Assembly (NCBI RefSeq): GCF_033297395.1
Contig: NW_027041824.1
Coordinates: forward strand, 2,440,628 to 2,504,627
From: Canariomyces notabilis
Taxonomy: Eukaryota; Ascomycota; Sordariomycetes; Sordariales; Chaetomiaceae
Length of the DNA stretch: 64,000 nucleotides
Direction of reading: 5' to 3'
The notes beneath the pieces were generated by a model. It saw only the letters and a list, made by a program, of their open reading frames with translations. It did no database searches and was not told the origin of the DNA. This document shows, piece by piece, positions 21,165-31,879 of this stretch; position 1 is the first letter of the stretch, and each line of letters opens with the position of its first letter. The position numbers and the translations under genes are program-made.

Positions 21165-21659
21165 GGTGAGGAAAATATCCGGGTCCCGGTCTTGAGGGGT
21201 TGAGGCGTTGCGGAGGAGCATAGTAATTATGAGTAGGCAGGTTATGTCACGTATTGATGAAGAGCGGTAACTTTGGGGACTGGGCGGTGTGGAATGGACT
21301 GCGGGGGTGTTGTTCTGTTGGTGATGCCGGTTCGAATTTTGGGTTGGTGTTGAGGGAATGAATGAGATTTCATGCATGCAAACAGTGAAAAAAGTCGGTT
21401 GAATTTCTGATGACCATCATTCGTATAACCCTAACCCTCAGTGGATTCACTGAGTCACTGTGGATCACCTGTGACAGAATCAAACGTCCAGACTTGTTGG
21501 GTTGCCTGAGATAGAGGGAGAATGTGTTATGTACCGGTAGTTGAATCATTCGATTACTTATTGATAGCAATTGGGACGGAGGCTGCTTCCAGCTTCTGGT
21601 AGGGAAATTGTCAGGGGGAAGATTCTTGTTTAGGGGGGGGAGAACTGGAAAAAGACACG
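21165..21659. promoter_or_regulatory. upstream region of YAE1, with telobox-like motif
   Basis: Contains GTATAACCCTAACCC at 21423-21437, about 260 nt upstream of the YAE1 start; AACCCTAA is the telobox word found in many fungal and plant promoters. Further minus-strand frames here have no support. Confidence 0.4.
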
Positions 21660-23384
21660 CTACAAGGATGATTCCATCCAGATATCCGTCCTTTCGATCG
21701 CCCCCTTCTGCTGCGCTGCAAGCCTTATCCCCTCCGTTATCACATCGGCCAGCTCCGTTTTCGGCTTGATATACGGCTCGACTGTCGCCCGCACTTTCGT
21801 CCTTTGCTCAAACGCATACGCAAGTCCAATTAACTTCTCCTCGCTGAACCTCTCCGCAAAAAAGCTAATCCCGAATGGCACATTTGGAGCCGTCGTCACG
21901 AGGTTGCCGAACCGATTTCTCACTTTCGAGGTGCCCTGCGGAAACTTCCCAAGCGGTACCGTCACGACGGGCGCGCCAAGCACGGCGGGCAAGGTCCACA
22001 CAAACTCGGTCGGCAGCACGAGGGCGTCCAGACTATGGTTGGCTAGCGCTCCCGTAATGCCGAGCGGCCCGGCATAGTACAGCTGGGCCGTATAGTTGGA
22101 CCAGAAGAGTGGCGAATCGTTACCGTGCCCCAGGCGCAAGGCCTCCTCCCAGATGAGCGTGTCTCGCTCGGGGAACCCCTCGAAGGGATGGGACTGCGTG
22201 AAGGATTGTAAATCAGCGAGAGAGGTGATGTTATGAGGGTTCGCGGCCAGCTTGGAAAAGTAGCCTGCCAGGTTGGTGACAAAGTCGGCTTCGACGACAA
22301 CCGTTTCAAAGCCCCCTGCAAGAAGCGGCTCGTAGCCGGGGAGTATCAGATCATCTACTACGGTGGCGTTTGACGCACGGAGGGTATTGAGGGCGGCGTT
22401 GAAAGCGGTCATGATAGGATCCATCTCGGGAGAGCCATGGAACCAATACCGAATGACGTTGCGAGGCACGCCGATGCGCTTGCCTGAGAGCGCTGACGGG
22501 TCACAAGCCGCTACATAGTCCGGGATGGTCTCAAAGGGTATGGCCGAGGTGTAATTGTCCTTTGGATCTTTGCCGGCGATGGCAGAGAGAATGTAAGCTG
22601 CGTCCTTGACGCTTCTCGCCATGGGGCCAACGGTATCCTGGTGTTCTGAGACGGGGACAACCATGTATCGCGATGTCAAGCCCACTGTAGGCTTGATGCC
22701 TACCACGTTGTTCACGTTCGCGGGCGAGATGATGGAGCCATCTGTTTCGGTGCCGATAGCTGCAAGGGCGAGTCCCAGTGCGGTTGCCACGCCGCTGCCT
22801 GACGACGACCCCGAGGGGTCCTGTCGGGGATAATATGCCCCTTCGGTTTGGCCGCCTATAGCCGACCAGCCATTGCTCGAGTTGAAACTGCGAAAGTTGG
22901 CCCACTGGGAGAGGCTTGTCTTGCCGAGGATGATTGCTCCAGCCTCCTTTAGCTTTGCTGCAACGGTGCTGGGTTCGGGAACTCTAGCGCCCAGAAGTGC
23001 GTATGACCCGGCCGTGTTCTCCATCTTGTCGCCTGTGGCAATGCTGTCCTTGAGAAGGATAGGAATGCCGTGCAGCGGCCCATGGTTTGTTCCGGCCGTT
23101 CGAGCAGTATCCAGCTCTGCGGCGATGGAGAGCGCGTCCGGGTTGATTTGCGTGACCATTCGCAGAGTTGAGTTGACCTCGTCGATGCGTGCAATGTACG
23201 CTTTGACCAAGTCCACACTTGTGAACAGCCCAGACTCGAGGCCCGACGCAAGGTCTTCGAGGCCGGCTTCCAGCAGGGACGGCAATGCCTTGTCATTAGG
23301 TCCCGCAGCAAACCCATGTTTGGCTAAACATAGCAGCGCGACAGAAGGGAGAGAGAATGACCGGCATATCCAAAACCTCATCAT
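21660..23384 (-). CDS. amidase-signature family hydrolase, probably secreted
   Basis: Single exon, 574 residues from tandem ATGs at 23384; an in-frame GTG 129 nt upstream is disregarded. Amidases of this family hydrolyse carboxamides with a Ser-cisSer-Lys triad. All elements are present: the lysine in PILLKDSIATG (K112), the serine-rich signature DPSGSSSGSGVA (191-198) and the nucleophile in TETDGSIISP (S217). The N-terminal residues 3-27 are hydrophobic and end in Ala-rich sequence, reading as a signal peptide. Several NXS/T sites fit a secreted glycoprotein. The substrate cannot be deduced; fungal relatives include acetamidase and glutamyl-tRNA amidotransferase-like enzymes. It does not look like GatA because of the signal peptide and absent partners. 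Confidence 0.93.
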   Translation of the reverse strand: MMRFWICRSFSLPSVALLCLAKHGFAAGPNDKALPSLLEAGLEDLASGLESGLFTSVDLVKAYIARIDEVNSTLRMVTQINPDALSIAAELDTARTAGTNHGPLHGIPILLKDSIATGDKMENTAGSYALLGARVPEPSTVAAKLKEAGAIILGKTSLSQWANFRSFNSSNGWSAIGGQTEGAYYPRQDPSGSSSGSGVATALGLALAAIGTETDGSIISPANVNNVVGIKPTVGLTSRYMVVPVSEHQDTVGPMARSVKDAAYILSAIAGKDPKDNYTSAIPFETIPDYVAACDPSALSGKRIGVPRNVIRYWFHGSPEMDPIMTAFNAALNTLRASNATVVDDLILPGYEPLLAGGFETVVVEADFVTNLAGYFSKLAANPHNITSLADLQSFTQSHPFEGFPERDTLIWEEALRLGHGNDSPLFWSNYTAQLYYAGPLGITGALANHSLDALVLPTEFVWTLPAVLGAPVVTVPLGKFPQGTSKVRNRFGNLVTTAPNVPFGISFFAERFSEEKLIGLAYAFEQRTKVRATVEPYIKPKTELADVITEGIRLAAQQKGAIERTDIWMESSL

Positions 23385-24281
23385 CTCTGAGAACTTGCGG
23401 TGAAAAACGGCACAAACTGAGACTGAGGAGACTGAGGATGATAGGACCAAGGTCCGTGCCGGTCGATAACTGCGGGCAGATATACTTAACTGACCCGGGC
23501 CTTGTTCTGCCACTGTTGAGTTAGGAGGTGTCTGGACTTACCCATACTCAATTTCACATCGATATCGTGTACGATGAAAGGGGTTTGGACTTTGGAGCTT
23601 GGTTTGGGTTTGATCGGACTGATCCCGAACGCCGGCAGAAGATTGTGCAGAAAAGAGTGGTATTTTTATGCCAACCCTTTCCCTGACAAGCAAAGCCACT
23701 GGCTCAACAATTCCACACTGAACCACGCTGACTATTTTTTTGCTGTGCAGTGTCGCTAAGTTCTCCTGAAGGCACTTCAGTGAAGCCAGGATGGGATTGC
23801 AGTCTCACAAGTGACAAAAAGAGAGTTGAGACGACCCGGCCCAGCGACTCAGACCCGCCCGGGTTAGGCCCCATCCGCAGCGACGCTTGGATTATCTTCA
23901 AACTGCCCCTCATGCACGTTACCGCTACCCCACTGTGAAACTCTCGGATCAGCAAGAGGTACCCGACCTGTCAGCCGAACTCTCAGGCTCTCTCGCTGCT
24001 TCGTTTCGCATCATCACGACCCAGATCAAAGAAGACAGATAGGCCTGGCTTAAACTGTATTTTGATTCGCTCTTCACAAAATAACGCATTTCACGGGTAA
24101 CCCGCAAGGGCCTCCAGCGTCCTCCTTGCCCGATTTCTTCGTCTCCGTCTCCTTCGTCTCCTTGACATTGGCGTCCTTGGCAGCAGCCGTCACAGCTTTA
24201 GCGTTGCCTCCTGACCTCCCTTCCCACTCACTGCCCATTAGCCACAGGCACAATTGTCTCTCTTTCGACCCCGCCAGGTGA
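23385..24281. other. intergenic, no gene supported
   Basis: Nearly 900 nt between two co-oriented minus-strand genes. It should contain the amidase promoter and the 3' end of the quinone oxidoreductase. No coding or repeat structure seen. Confidence 0.4.
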
Positions 24282-25054
24282 TCACGCACCAACAGACTTC
24301 GCGACCGTCTTGTAGAATGACTCGCCCTGGATCGTTGCAATCTCCTTCTCCTTGTCGCTCGGCTGGCGGCTGCCGTCGGCACCGGCAAAGGTACCCGCGC
24401 CCCACGGGGTGCCGCCGCGCGGCTCCGACATGTCGGTCAGCTGAGCGAACGCATTGGCGTAGCCAAGGGGCACGTAGATGATGCCATGGTGGGCGAAGGT
24501 GCTCATGATGGCAATGGCAGTAGACTCCTGGCCGCCACCCATGCTGGCCGTCGAGATGAAGACGCCGCCATACTTGCCGTGGAAGCCGCCCGTCGACCAT
24601 TGCTTGCCGGTCTTGTCCCAGAAGGTCTTCCATTGCGCGGGGAAGTTGCCGTACCGTGTGGGAACACCCAGCAGGAAGCCGTCATATTGTTCCAATGTCG
24701 CTGGGTCTTCCAGGACGGGGATGTCTGTTGGCTTGGGCGGCGCGTGCATCTTTGTCAGGATGTCCTCAGACAGTGTTTCGGGGATTCTGTGTCACAAGAG
24801 TTAGCATGATGGTCAGGTTCTCGGGCTCCTAGCTCCTCTGGGGACCTAGCTCGGACGTCAAACATACTGGTAAAGATCGGCAGTGCCGCCAGCCTTCTCG
24901 ATTCCGGCCTTCTCAGCCTCGGCGAGTTGCCGAATGTGGCCGTACATCGAGTACTGTCCGAATAGAGTCAGCTGGGAATCTAAAGGAGCCGCCACACGAA
25001 ACTGGGAGCCACGGGCGGCCGACATACGAAGACAATTGCGATCTTGGGCGCCAT
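24282..25054 (-). CDS. NAD(P)H:quinone oxidoreductase, WrbA/Pst2 type
   Basis: Three exons (25028-25054, 24868-24953, 24282-24786) give 205 residues; both introns start GTATGT. The first exon is only nine codons (MAPKIAIVF) and its join yields IVFYSMYGHIRQLAEAEK, the FMN phosphate-binding loop of flavodoxin-like quinone reductases. Further signatures are LGVPTRYGNFPAQWKTFWD, STGGFHGKYGGVFISTASMGGGQE and IYVPLGYANAF. Family members reduce quinones by two electrons and protect from oxidative stress (yeast Pst2, Rfs1 and Ycp4; E. coli WrbA). It is the full length of the family. A cytosolic, possibly membrane-edge location is known for yeast relatives; there is no targeting signal here. The promoter carries a TATA-like tract. 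Confidence 0.95.
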
Positions 25055-25193
25055 GATTGCGATTGTGGCAAAGGCGATGTCTCCAAAGGCGCAGGTAGTC
25101 GAGTCGAATGGGGGGAAACGAGGTATTAGGGTGTGGAACTGTGGATGATGGAAAGCAGAGGGGCAATGGAGGCGATCCGGATAGGGCACCGGC

Positions 25194-25204
25194 TATATAT
25201 ATAT
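25194..25204 (-). promoter_or_regulatory. TATA-like element of the quinone oxidoreductase gene
   Basis: An uninterrupted TATATATATAT, 140 nt upstream of the ATG at 25054, in a position suited to a TATA box for this minus-strand gene. Confidence 0.5.
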
Positions 25205-27179
25205 GTACTACATTCCACGGGGGTTCCATTGGTCTCTAAGCACGTCACATTTTAAGGAGGTCCTGATAGGTTCTGGCGCACAGGTCGGGGCTGCAACCGG
25301 TGGCTGCATTCGTCATGATCGGATAAGCATCCTCAAATCAACAATGAGGTTCAAGAATTGGAAACCTTACAAGGACATGGAGGGGCAAGTGGGCAACCTT
25401 GGCGTCGGAGGGGTTCTTTGATCGCCAAGGGCCACCCCTCGCCCAATCTTCCCCAAATAAGGACAGTCCACTGGAATCCGGCAACTCCACAGCTGTTAGG
25501 CCTTCAGGTCGCTGAATAAGAGCTTACAGCAATTGTGGGACAAATGGACCGCTTAGGTGCTTCCACTCATTCACGCTTCGTTTTAGTAACACTGACAAAT
25601 CCTCGTTTATCTGCTCGGCTGTTCAGTCGGTCCTACCCACGAAATGGAGCATGTCGACACGACACGACCGAAGTCGCCATTGGTGAGAGCACCCGACTCG
25701 TTCGGCTTTGCGACATGTTTTGCGACGTTGTTCCAGGAGCTTCCAGCGTCGTTCCATCGATACTGGTGTGGCATACACTTACACTGTGGGTAGGCACTTC
25801 AATAACCGCCCAATGCCACAAACTCAGGATTACAGGTACTGAGCTTCCTTTAACTCGAAAAGTATGTAGGTAATCGGCTTCGCTATGTATTTCCAACAGT
25901 TATAAGGCAACCAGGTAACGTTATCACACGATCTGCCGTCCGACGAGTTCAGAGCCTAGAGGACAGCTCCCCCGCCGAATCCAGGTCCCGAAACACCGCT
26001 AAATGCGCAAGCAAGCCGTATACCGACTAAGGACAGCGATGTGATGGATGTTGTGGTGTGTTGATGGGTGTTGGCGTTTCTTGTCCTGTACTGTACGACC
26101 GTCGGCCCTGCTTTGGCGTTGAGGAATGAGGAAGGCAGACCCCTATTACCTACCCTAACCCTTACATACCACAGTACAGAACATGCGACTCGGAGTCGGA
26201 GCCATGTATCGAGTGCCGGCCCACACAAGAAGACGGCAATGCCTTCACCGCAACTGCCCTCCATTGAACTCAATTGACCGCGTTGCTCAGTTGCGGAGCG
26301 GCCACGTTCGTGTGGGTGGCTCTCCTTTCCATTTCTCGGATCAGCCGGGCTATTCCATGGTGGATAGCCGTGATCAATTCGATGCTCAGCCTGCTCCATC
26401 GGAGTGACTTGTGTTGAACCTTCGGTTGATGTGATCGGATGACCGGGCGTGGCCGTGGACTCGGGCGCCGGGGCGCGTAGGTGGCCGAACAGTCGATTCC
26501 TCGTACCTACAAACGATCGCTCCATGCTCATCTGCTTCTAATACGTGATGTACCCGCACAGAGAGTACTCCAAGACTCTACCCAGCTATGCTCGCTAACA
26601 CTTGTATGAGTACGGACTGGAGTATCTAAAGTCGTAGCCGCTTGACCGTAAACACTGGTTCCGATCATGTTCAAGTTGCTATCCTGGACACTTGGTACTA
26701 AGGTACCTACAATAGTACCATACCAATACCACTCGTAGCCCCGACTCTTCACACTTCAACACCAAAATAACATCATTTCCAGTTAGGCGTCTTGTCTACA
26801 GCAATCTTGCCACCGTCTCGGCCTAAGCCAACGACTTCCATGCCAGGGCTATCGGCCTGCCCTTGTCCTTCGACGACCCACGCCACATGTGGATTTCCAA
26901 AGGCTCATCGCTAGGCGCAGGGGGGCTAGGACCGGAGGTAGACCAGGCATAGGCCGTTACATATCTCAAGATGTCTCTTCCCGGAATCGGGCTCTGGCCA
27001 GGCTTGTCTCCCAGGTATTTCTATTTCCCCCGCCACAACTCCGGGTTAGCTTCAGCTTCTATAGTACTCGTAGCTCTCCATTTCATGCATATGATGTATG
27101 ACTGAACGAGTCATGGACTCACGGTACACGCAACTGTACACGCAACTACTAAGGCAACAAAACATCCATGGAAACTAAG
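25205..27179. other. intergenic, gene-poor, telomere-like word
   Basis: About 2 kb with only unsupported open frames. Contains ACCCTAACCC at 26152-26161 and GGTACC palindromes near 26700. No RNA gene recognised. Confidence 0.45.
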
Positions 27180-27500
27180 TCATAGTAAACATACCGCAAA
27201 AATCTGGCCCTCTGCCATGCCGCACTTGAATAGATATGTGTTGCCGTCGCCCCACCAGGGCATGCCGCACGCGCCCGTGGGGGTCGACAGGTTGAAGTTG
27301 ACCTCATCGAACAGGAAAGCAACAAAAGTGCCGCACTTGGCCTCGTCGGTCGTCCATTTCCCCTCGTTGGTCAGGCAGCCCAGGTCCACGGGATCCGGCA
27401 GGAGCCCAAGAGTGCGCAACTGTCCGTTGCCCGAGAAGTCTGCTGCCATTGTGCCGGCGAGGGCCGTGACGAGGACTAGGAGGAGCGTCTTGAGCGCCAT
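27180..27500 (-). CDS. small secreted cysteine-containing protein (effector-like)
   Basis: 106 residues if read unspliced. The N-terminus MALKTLLLVLVTALAGTMAA is a textbook signal peptide. The mature part has cysteines near residues 42, 56, 79 and 92, enough for two disulfides, and short aromatic motifs (GMPWWGDGNTYLFKCG). There is one NLS glycosylation site. A GTATGT donor begins three residues before... the terminal VCLL, so the true C-terminus may differ through a spliced last exon; acceptors CCTTAG or TAGTAG about 50 nt downstream would give an end right after the Ala or a short basic tail. It resembles small secreted proteins of plant- or insect-associated fungi by size, cysteine content and isolation in gene-poor DNA. 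No named family recognised and no function assigned. Confidence 0.7.
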   Translation of the reverse strand: MALKTLLLVLVTALAGTMAADFSGNGQLRTLGLLPDPVDLGCLTNEGKWTTDEAKCGTFVAFLFDEVNFNLSTPTGACGMPWWGDGNTYLFKCGMAEGQIFAVCLL

Positions 27501-29008
27501 TCCAGGTGAGGGACTCGGAGGCAGTTACTAGTAGTTAGGTCGGATGAGTTGGAGAGTCGAGGTGCAGATATGGATAATGAAATATGAACTGTGCTTGCTT
27601 AGGTAGCTAAGGTAGGTAGGTATGTGTCTGAATCGTTGAAAAGTGTTATTGGTAGAGTAGGTCGATAGGCTGTTTGTCGAGGAGCGACGTCAGGCAATTA
27701 GTGACTACTTATACTTCGTACTGGCCGGTAGCTCTGAGTTCTTACCTTGGTACCTTACTCTTCCATCATGATTGTCACCAACATCATGATCCGTAAATGA
27801 TCCCATACTACCTAGATTCGTAGCTAAGGTACTCAAGTCAAACATCCCCAGTTCCTTACCAATCCCTTATAAATGGCAAGAGTTGGCTAAAGGAGTGAAA
27901 GGATCTAGCGAGGAACTTTCCAGTACTACACAGGTCACTAAGTAGGTCTCATATCGAAAACCCCCGCCTGGTTGTGCCCCCTAGGTACTACCTACCGTAG
28001 CATCTTCCCGTACTTCACATGGAGAAGTGATTGTATGCATATACTACTATACTCCCTTCTTGCGCCACGGCATCATGGAATTATGGAGATAATCATGATT
28101 CCTGCGGTGGCAGGCGACGGTTGGCTTGATTCTGGCCGCCTAGGTGATCCGGCGACCGGCTTGTCCATGAACTTGAAATAGGGGTCAGTATCGGCAAAGA
28201 CAGCATACTTCGTTCATGACTCGGAGCTGCTTAGACCCTTCACACTTGAAGTCGACCGAGTTGTAAATACCCGCCCAATATCACAAACGTATTCATCCTA
28301 TGACCAAATTTCAATCCTTTCCCAGACAGCTTGGTCGCTCAGGTATTGATGGCATTCAGCTCACACATAGCTACCTAGTCACTCATGCTACATTACGCCA
28401 ACAGACCGCTTCCAATTTGAAAGCCTCCCTAGTCCGGAAATGGGTCCGGCTTTGTGCGTACGACTGGGCGGGGAAAACCGTTTGGTCTTGTTGGTGCCTG
28501 ACATAGGCACGGTAGCGTTAAGTTGTTTCTCATCGTTGGCTGCGCATGGAAGGTTCCTTTGGCTATATTAACATGTTAACATTGTGATCCTTCAGTCCTA
28601 CTCCATCAGTGTTCTATACAGTTATTGGTTGAAATCCGCATCATTGCCGGTTGATGATTGCAGTCTGATATATGGATCAAGCCCCGAGATCCTTCCGTTT
28701 TTGGGCCTCTAACAGTACGGACCCGACGCTTGATTGGCGCCACGGTCCCTAACTAGTTGCCATCTCCAAGCCCCGTACGCGCTCCTAAAGTCACTTGTAC
28801 TTTTGCTACTTCGTATCACGTCCCAGCAATCGCCCAATCCCCACCTTGAGATGCGGGAACGGAATCAATTGAGAAGCTCAACGCTCTTTTCCGTACGCCT
28901 CGTCGCCTATGGGATGTCCAGCCAGACCAAACGCCTAACCACCTATCTAGGTAAGCTCTCACATCGAACCCCGTATGTGGAACTTTGGTCATTTGACGCT
29001 GATACGGC
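27501..29008. other. intergenic, no gene supported
   Basis: 1.5 kb. Includes the promoter side of the secreted-protein gene, rich in TAGGTAGGTA words (about 27600-27625), and a 12-bp perfect palindrome TTAACATGTTAA near 28568. No coding frame convinces. Confidence 0.45.
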
Positions 29009-30385
29009 TCAGGCCTTGCATTTTCCGTTCTTTTTGTACAGCAGAGCTCGCGAAGTCATGTACAACAACGTCGCCACGAGAAGTGCAAATGCCGAATACA
29101 GGATGGTACCCAACCAGTCCGGGTCGCTCTCCTCTCCCAGAATCGCCCCTGCGATGGGTGTCCCAGTGAGAATGGCCACGCCCGATACCAAGAACGCCAT
29201 GCCCATTCTCGTCCCAACCCGTCCCATATCAGGAGAGAGCGTGACCATGACGCTGGGAATTATGCTGACAACACCACCCGAGAACCCCCCGTACAACACC
29301 GCGTAGACCACCGCGCCGGCAGTGTTATGAATCCCCAACCAGCCAAAGACCAGGATCGCGCTGGCGAATGAGCACACCGCCAAAACGTTCAAGGAACCCC
29401 AGCGGTCGGCAAGCGCGTTTGGGATCAAGCGCCCGACGATGGATCCGGCGTTGAGCAGCGTTACCAGATACGGCGCAAAACTCTCCGTGGCCGCGCCGTG
29501 CGACGTTGCGAACAGCGTGATGTAGAAGAACGTCACATAGAGCCCCAGGAAGGCGAAGAAACCGCCACAGACGACAAACAGGTACGGCGCATCGCGCAGC
29601 GCGGTCTTGTCGATGATGGCGCGGGCTTTACCCGTCGGTGGCACGCGCGTCCGCATGAAGGCGATGGGGATGATGGAGGTGCCCAGGAGGATGAAGGCAA
29701 TGGTCCGCGTTGCCCAGCCAAACCCGACCGTTTGTTGCAGCTGGCTGAAAATGATGGGAAACACGGTGCCAGACACTGGAGACCCGGCGCTCGCAATCCC
29801 CAGCGCGAGGGCGCGGCGTTTGGAAAAGTACTGCGCCAGGATGGCGGCCGACGGCAGGAAGGTCAGCCCCATCCCTATCCCCATGGTCAAGCCCTGCGAC
29901 AGGAACACCTGCCAGTAGGTGGTGCAGAGCGAAACCATGAACTGGCCGAGCACGATCAGGAAGAGACCGACGAGCAGCAGCTCACGGAAATACCCTGCGT
30001 CGTAGAGCGGGCCCGCGAGTACGCCCACCAGGAACAGCAACGCCCCCTGCGCGGAGCCGATCCACGAGATTTCCGACGACGAGTGCGTCTTGAGCATCTC
30101 GGTCTCATAGTACGCCTGGAAGACGCCAAAGGTGTTGATCACGCCCCACGTGTTGACGAGAATCGCCGCCGATCCGAGGACTTGCAACCACGCCGTGAGA
30201 CCCCCGTCGGGTACCTGGTCCGGTTGTGCGGGATGCGGCTCCGAAGCCGAAGCCGAAGCCGCTGGCTGCCGCGGCATGGTCCTGGCCGCAGCGGTGACGA
30301 CGCCGTCAGCTTGGATGTCGATGGATGACGCCCGCTCAGTACGGTCTGACTCGGAGTTGTCTGACTTTTCGGCGTCGTTTTCCAT
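29009..30385 (-). CDS. MFS transporter, monocarboxylate (MCT/Mch) type
   Basis: Single exon, 458 residues from the ATG at 30385; the seven codons before it start at TTG. After a hydrophilic N-terminal tail rich in Ser/Asp/Ala, the protein has PDGGLTAWLQVLGSAAI, the signature opening TM1 of fungal MCT-family members. About twelve hydrophobic segments follow, with ISWIGSAQGALLFLVG (TM2), LTMGIGMGLTFLPSAAILAQYF (TM4-5) and RRALALGIASAGSPVSGTVF. The C-terminal half has NALADRWGSLNVL after GRLIP, the loop typical of this superfamily. Members import or export monocarboxylates or other small acids across the plasma or organelle membrane. The substrate cannot be predicted; yeast Mch proteins do not carry classical monocarboxylates, and Mch5 carries riboflavin. 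The tail ends in basic KKNGKCKA. Confidence 0.93.
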   Translation of the reverse strand: MENDAEKSDNSESDRTERASSIDIQADGVVTAAARTMPRQPAASASASEPHPAQPDQVPDGGLTAWLQVLGSAAILVNTWGVINTFGVFQAYYETEMLKTHSSSEISWIGSAQGALLFLVGVLAGPLYDAGYFRELLLVGLFLIVLGQFMVSLCTTYWQVFLSQGLTMGIGMGLTFLPSAAILAQYFSKRRALALGIASAGSPVSGTVFPIIFSQLQQTVGFGWATRTIAFILLGTSIIPIAFMRTRVPPTGKARAIIDKTALRDAPYLFVVCGGFFAFLGLYVTFFYITLFATSHGAATESFAPYLVTLLNAGSIVGRLIPNALADRWGSLNVLAVCSFASAILVFGWLGIHNTAGAVVYAVLYGGFSGGVVSIIPSVMVTLSPDMGRVGTRMGMAFLVSGVAILTGTPIAGAILGEESDPDWLGTILYSAFALLVATLLYMTSRALLYKKNGKCKA

Positions 30386-31879
30386 TGTGCGATCTCTGGG
30401 CCCCAAGGATTCGCGACCCTAGTGTTTTTCTCGGTTCTCGAAGCACGCGGTTTTGCCTATCCCGGGTCAAGGGTTTTCGACCCCCAACGTGCTCTGATCG
30501 CGAGACTGGATCGGGATGAGTAATGGGGTCTGTTGTAGTCATGGCGCTGAACCGTCCCATTGCCGGGTGGAGTTTGGGGGCATGGCCCCCCTTTTTATCG
30601 AGTGACTCCATCCAACAACACCTTGCAGAGAGTTTTCGGTTGATAAAATCGAACCTAGTGTACTCCGTAGTATCTGTTCGGATATAATCAGGGCGTAAGC
30701 TGTCGCCCCCGGCTGCACTTCTTTCCCCGCCTTTGCCGCGGGCTCGAAACCCGCAAGTGGGTTACATAGCATCTTCGGGGACCGGAAACCTAGACCGGAT
30801 CTTACGGTGCCAGGGGCTTTCGAAGGGCGCTGAATGATGCCATCGCCATTAAGTATGTGAAATGGTGTATCATCCCCTTTGCTTGAACGGTTGTGTTAAT
30901 AAGCCCCCATGGTTTGTCCCGTCTTCCGGAGTTGAATTGAAGTATGAAAAACCCATCACCTGCAATGCCGCAAAAAGACAATGTCGGCTGCCGAGGTGCG
31001 CCGATTTCGCCCCACCAATTTTGAGCATGACGCTGGAGCCGAGGACGGATTTTGTTTAGTGATATTGTACACACCCCTAGGGATGTGTGCTTGGAATTAC
31101 TAACCACACTAACCGCGGGTTGAATCTTGTGTAATGTCCGCCCTGGGACAACCCATTCACTAAAATAGGTACCTAGTGTTCCGGGTCTCACGGCATTGGC
31201 CGGCGCCCACCGGAAGACAGCGCGTGAAGGCGCGGGATCAGCTGCCCACCCAGCCAGCGGCGTACTCAGTAGAAGTCTGTACACTTCAGCGTCCCGGCTC
31301 TCAAGCATCGCATGACCTTCGGACTAGGCACTCTACAGCAGTCGGTGAGACTCATGCACAAGGTATTCTTTTTCTACAGCACGCCGCAACCCGCCTGAAC
31401 AATGCCACCAGTGCAGATATTTGGCGATGCCAGATAAAACGTCACACCTTAGGGTGTGTTTCCCCTTCGCAGATCATCAGTGAAAACATTAGGATCCTAC
31501 CAACATGCCAAACCCATCGCTGAATTCCAGGTACCCAGTTCTGAAGACTCAATCCCTTGCACTCCAACACTCCACGACTCCATGAATCCACGACAAGAAA
31601 GGCCCCAAGAAAAAAAGCAAAAAGCAAGACAAGTATATATGCAATACATATCAGTGCCTATATCGGCTCTGTCAAGGGGGGTATCCAAACCAGCCAATAC
31701 CTGTACTGTACCAGCTTCCGCAAAGCCACGACATGCCCTGGCATTATACCTATGCTGCTCTCCAACTTTTCCAACGCGCCCCTCCTTTTCGCCCCGTCCC
31801 ACCATTCCAGGCCATAGATATGCCCATTAACCTAGTGCGTTTGCAGGACACAACTCCCTCGGTATTAGTAGGCTGTTAT
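30386..31879. other. intergenic, no gene supported
   Basis: About 1.5 kb. A small palindrome CACACC-TTAG-GGTGTG lies at 31443-31458, and a related CACACCCCTAGGGATGTGTG is near 31070. I see no protein or RNA gene. Confidence 0.45.

Noticed and set aside
29498..30328. 276-codon plus-strand frame opposite the MCT transporter
   Set aside because: Antisense shadow of a GC-rich coding exon with no ATG-led family sequence.
31068..31460. Two similar CACACCC..GGGTGTG palindromes as MITE ends
   Set aside because: The inverted match decays after about 12 bases and no target duplication flanks them.
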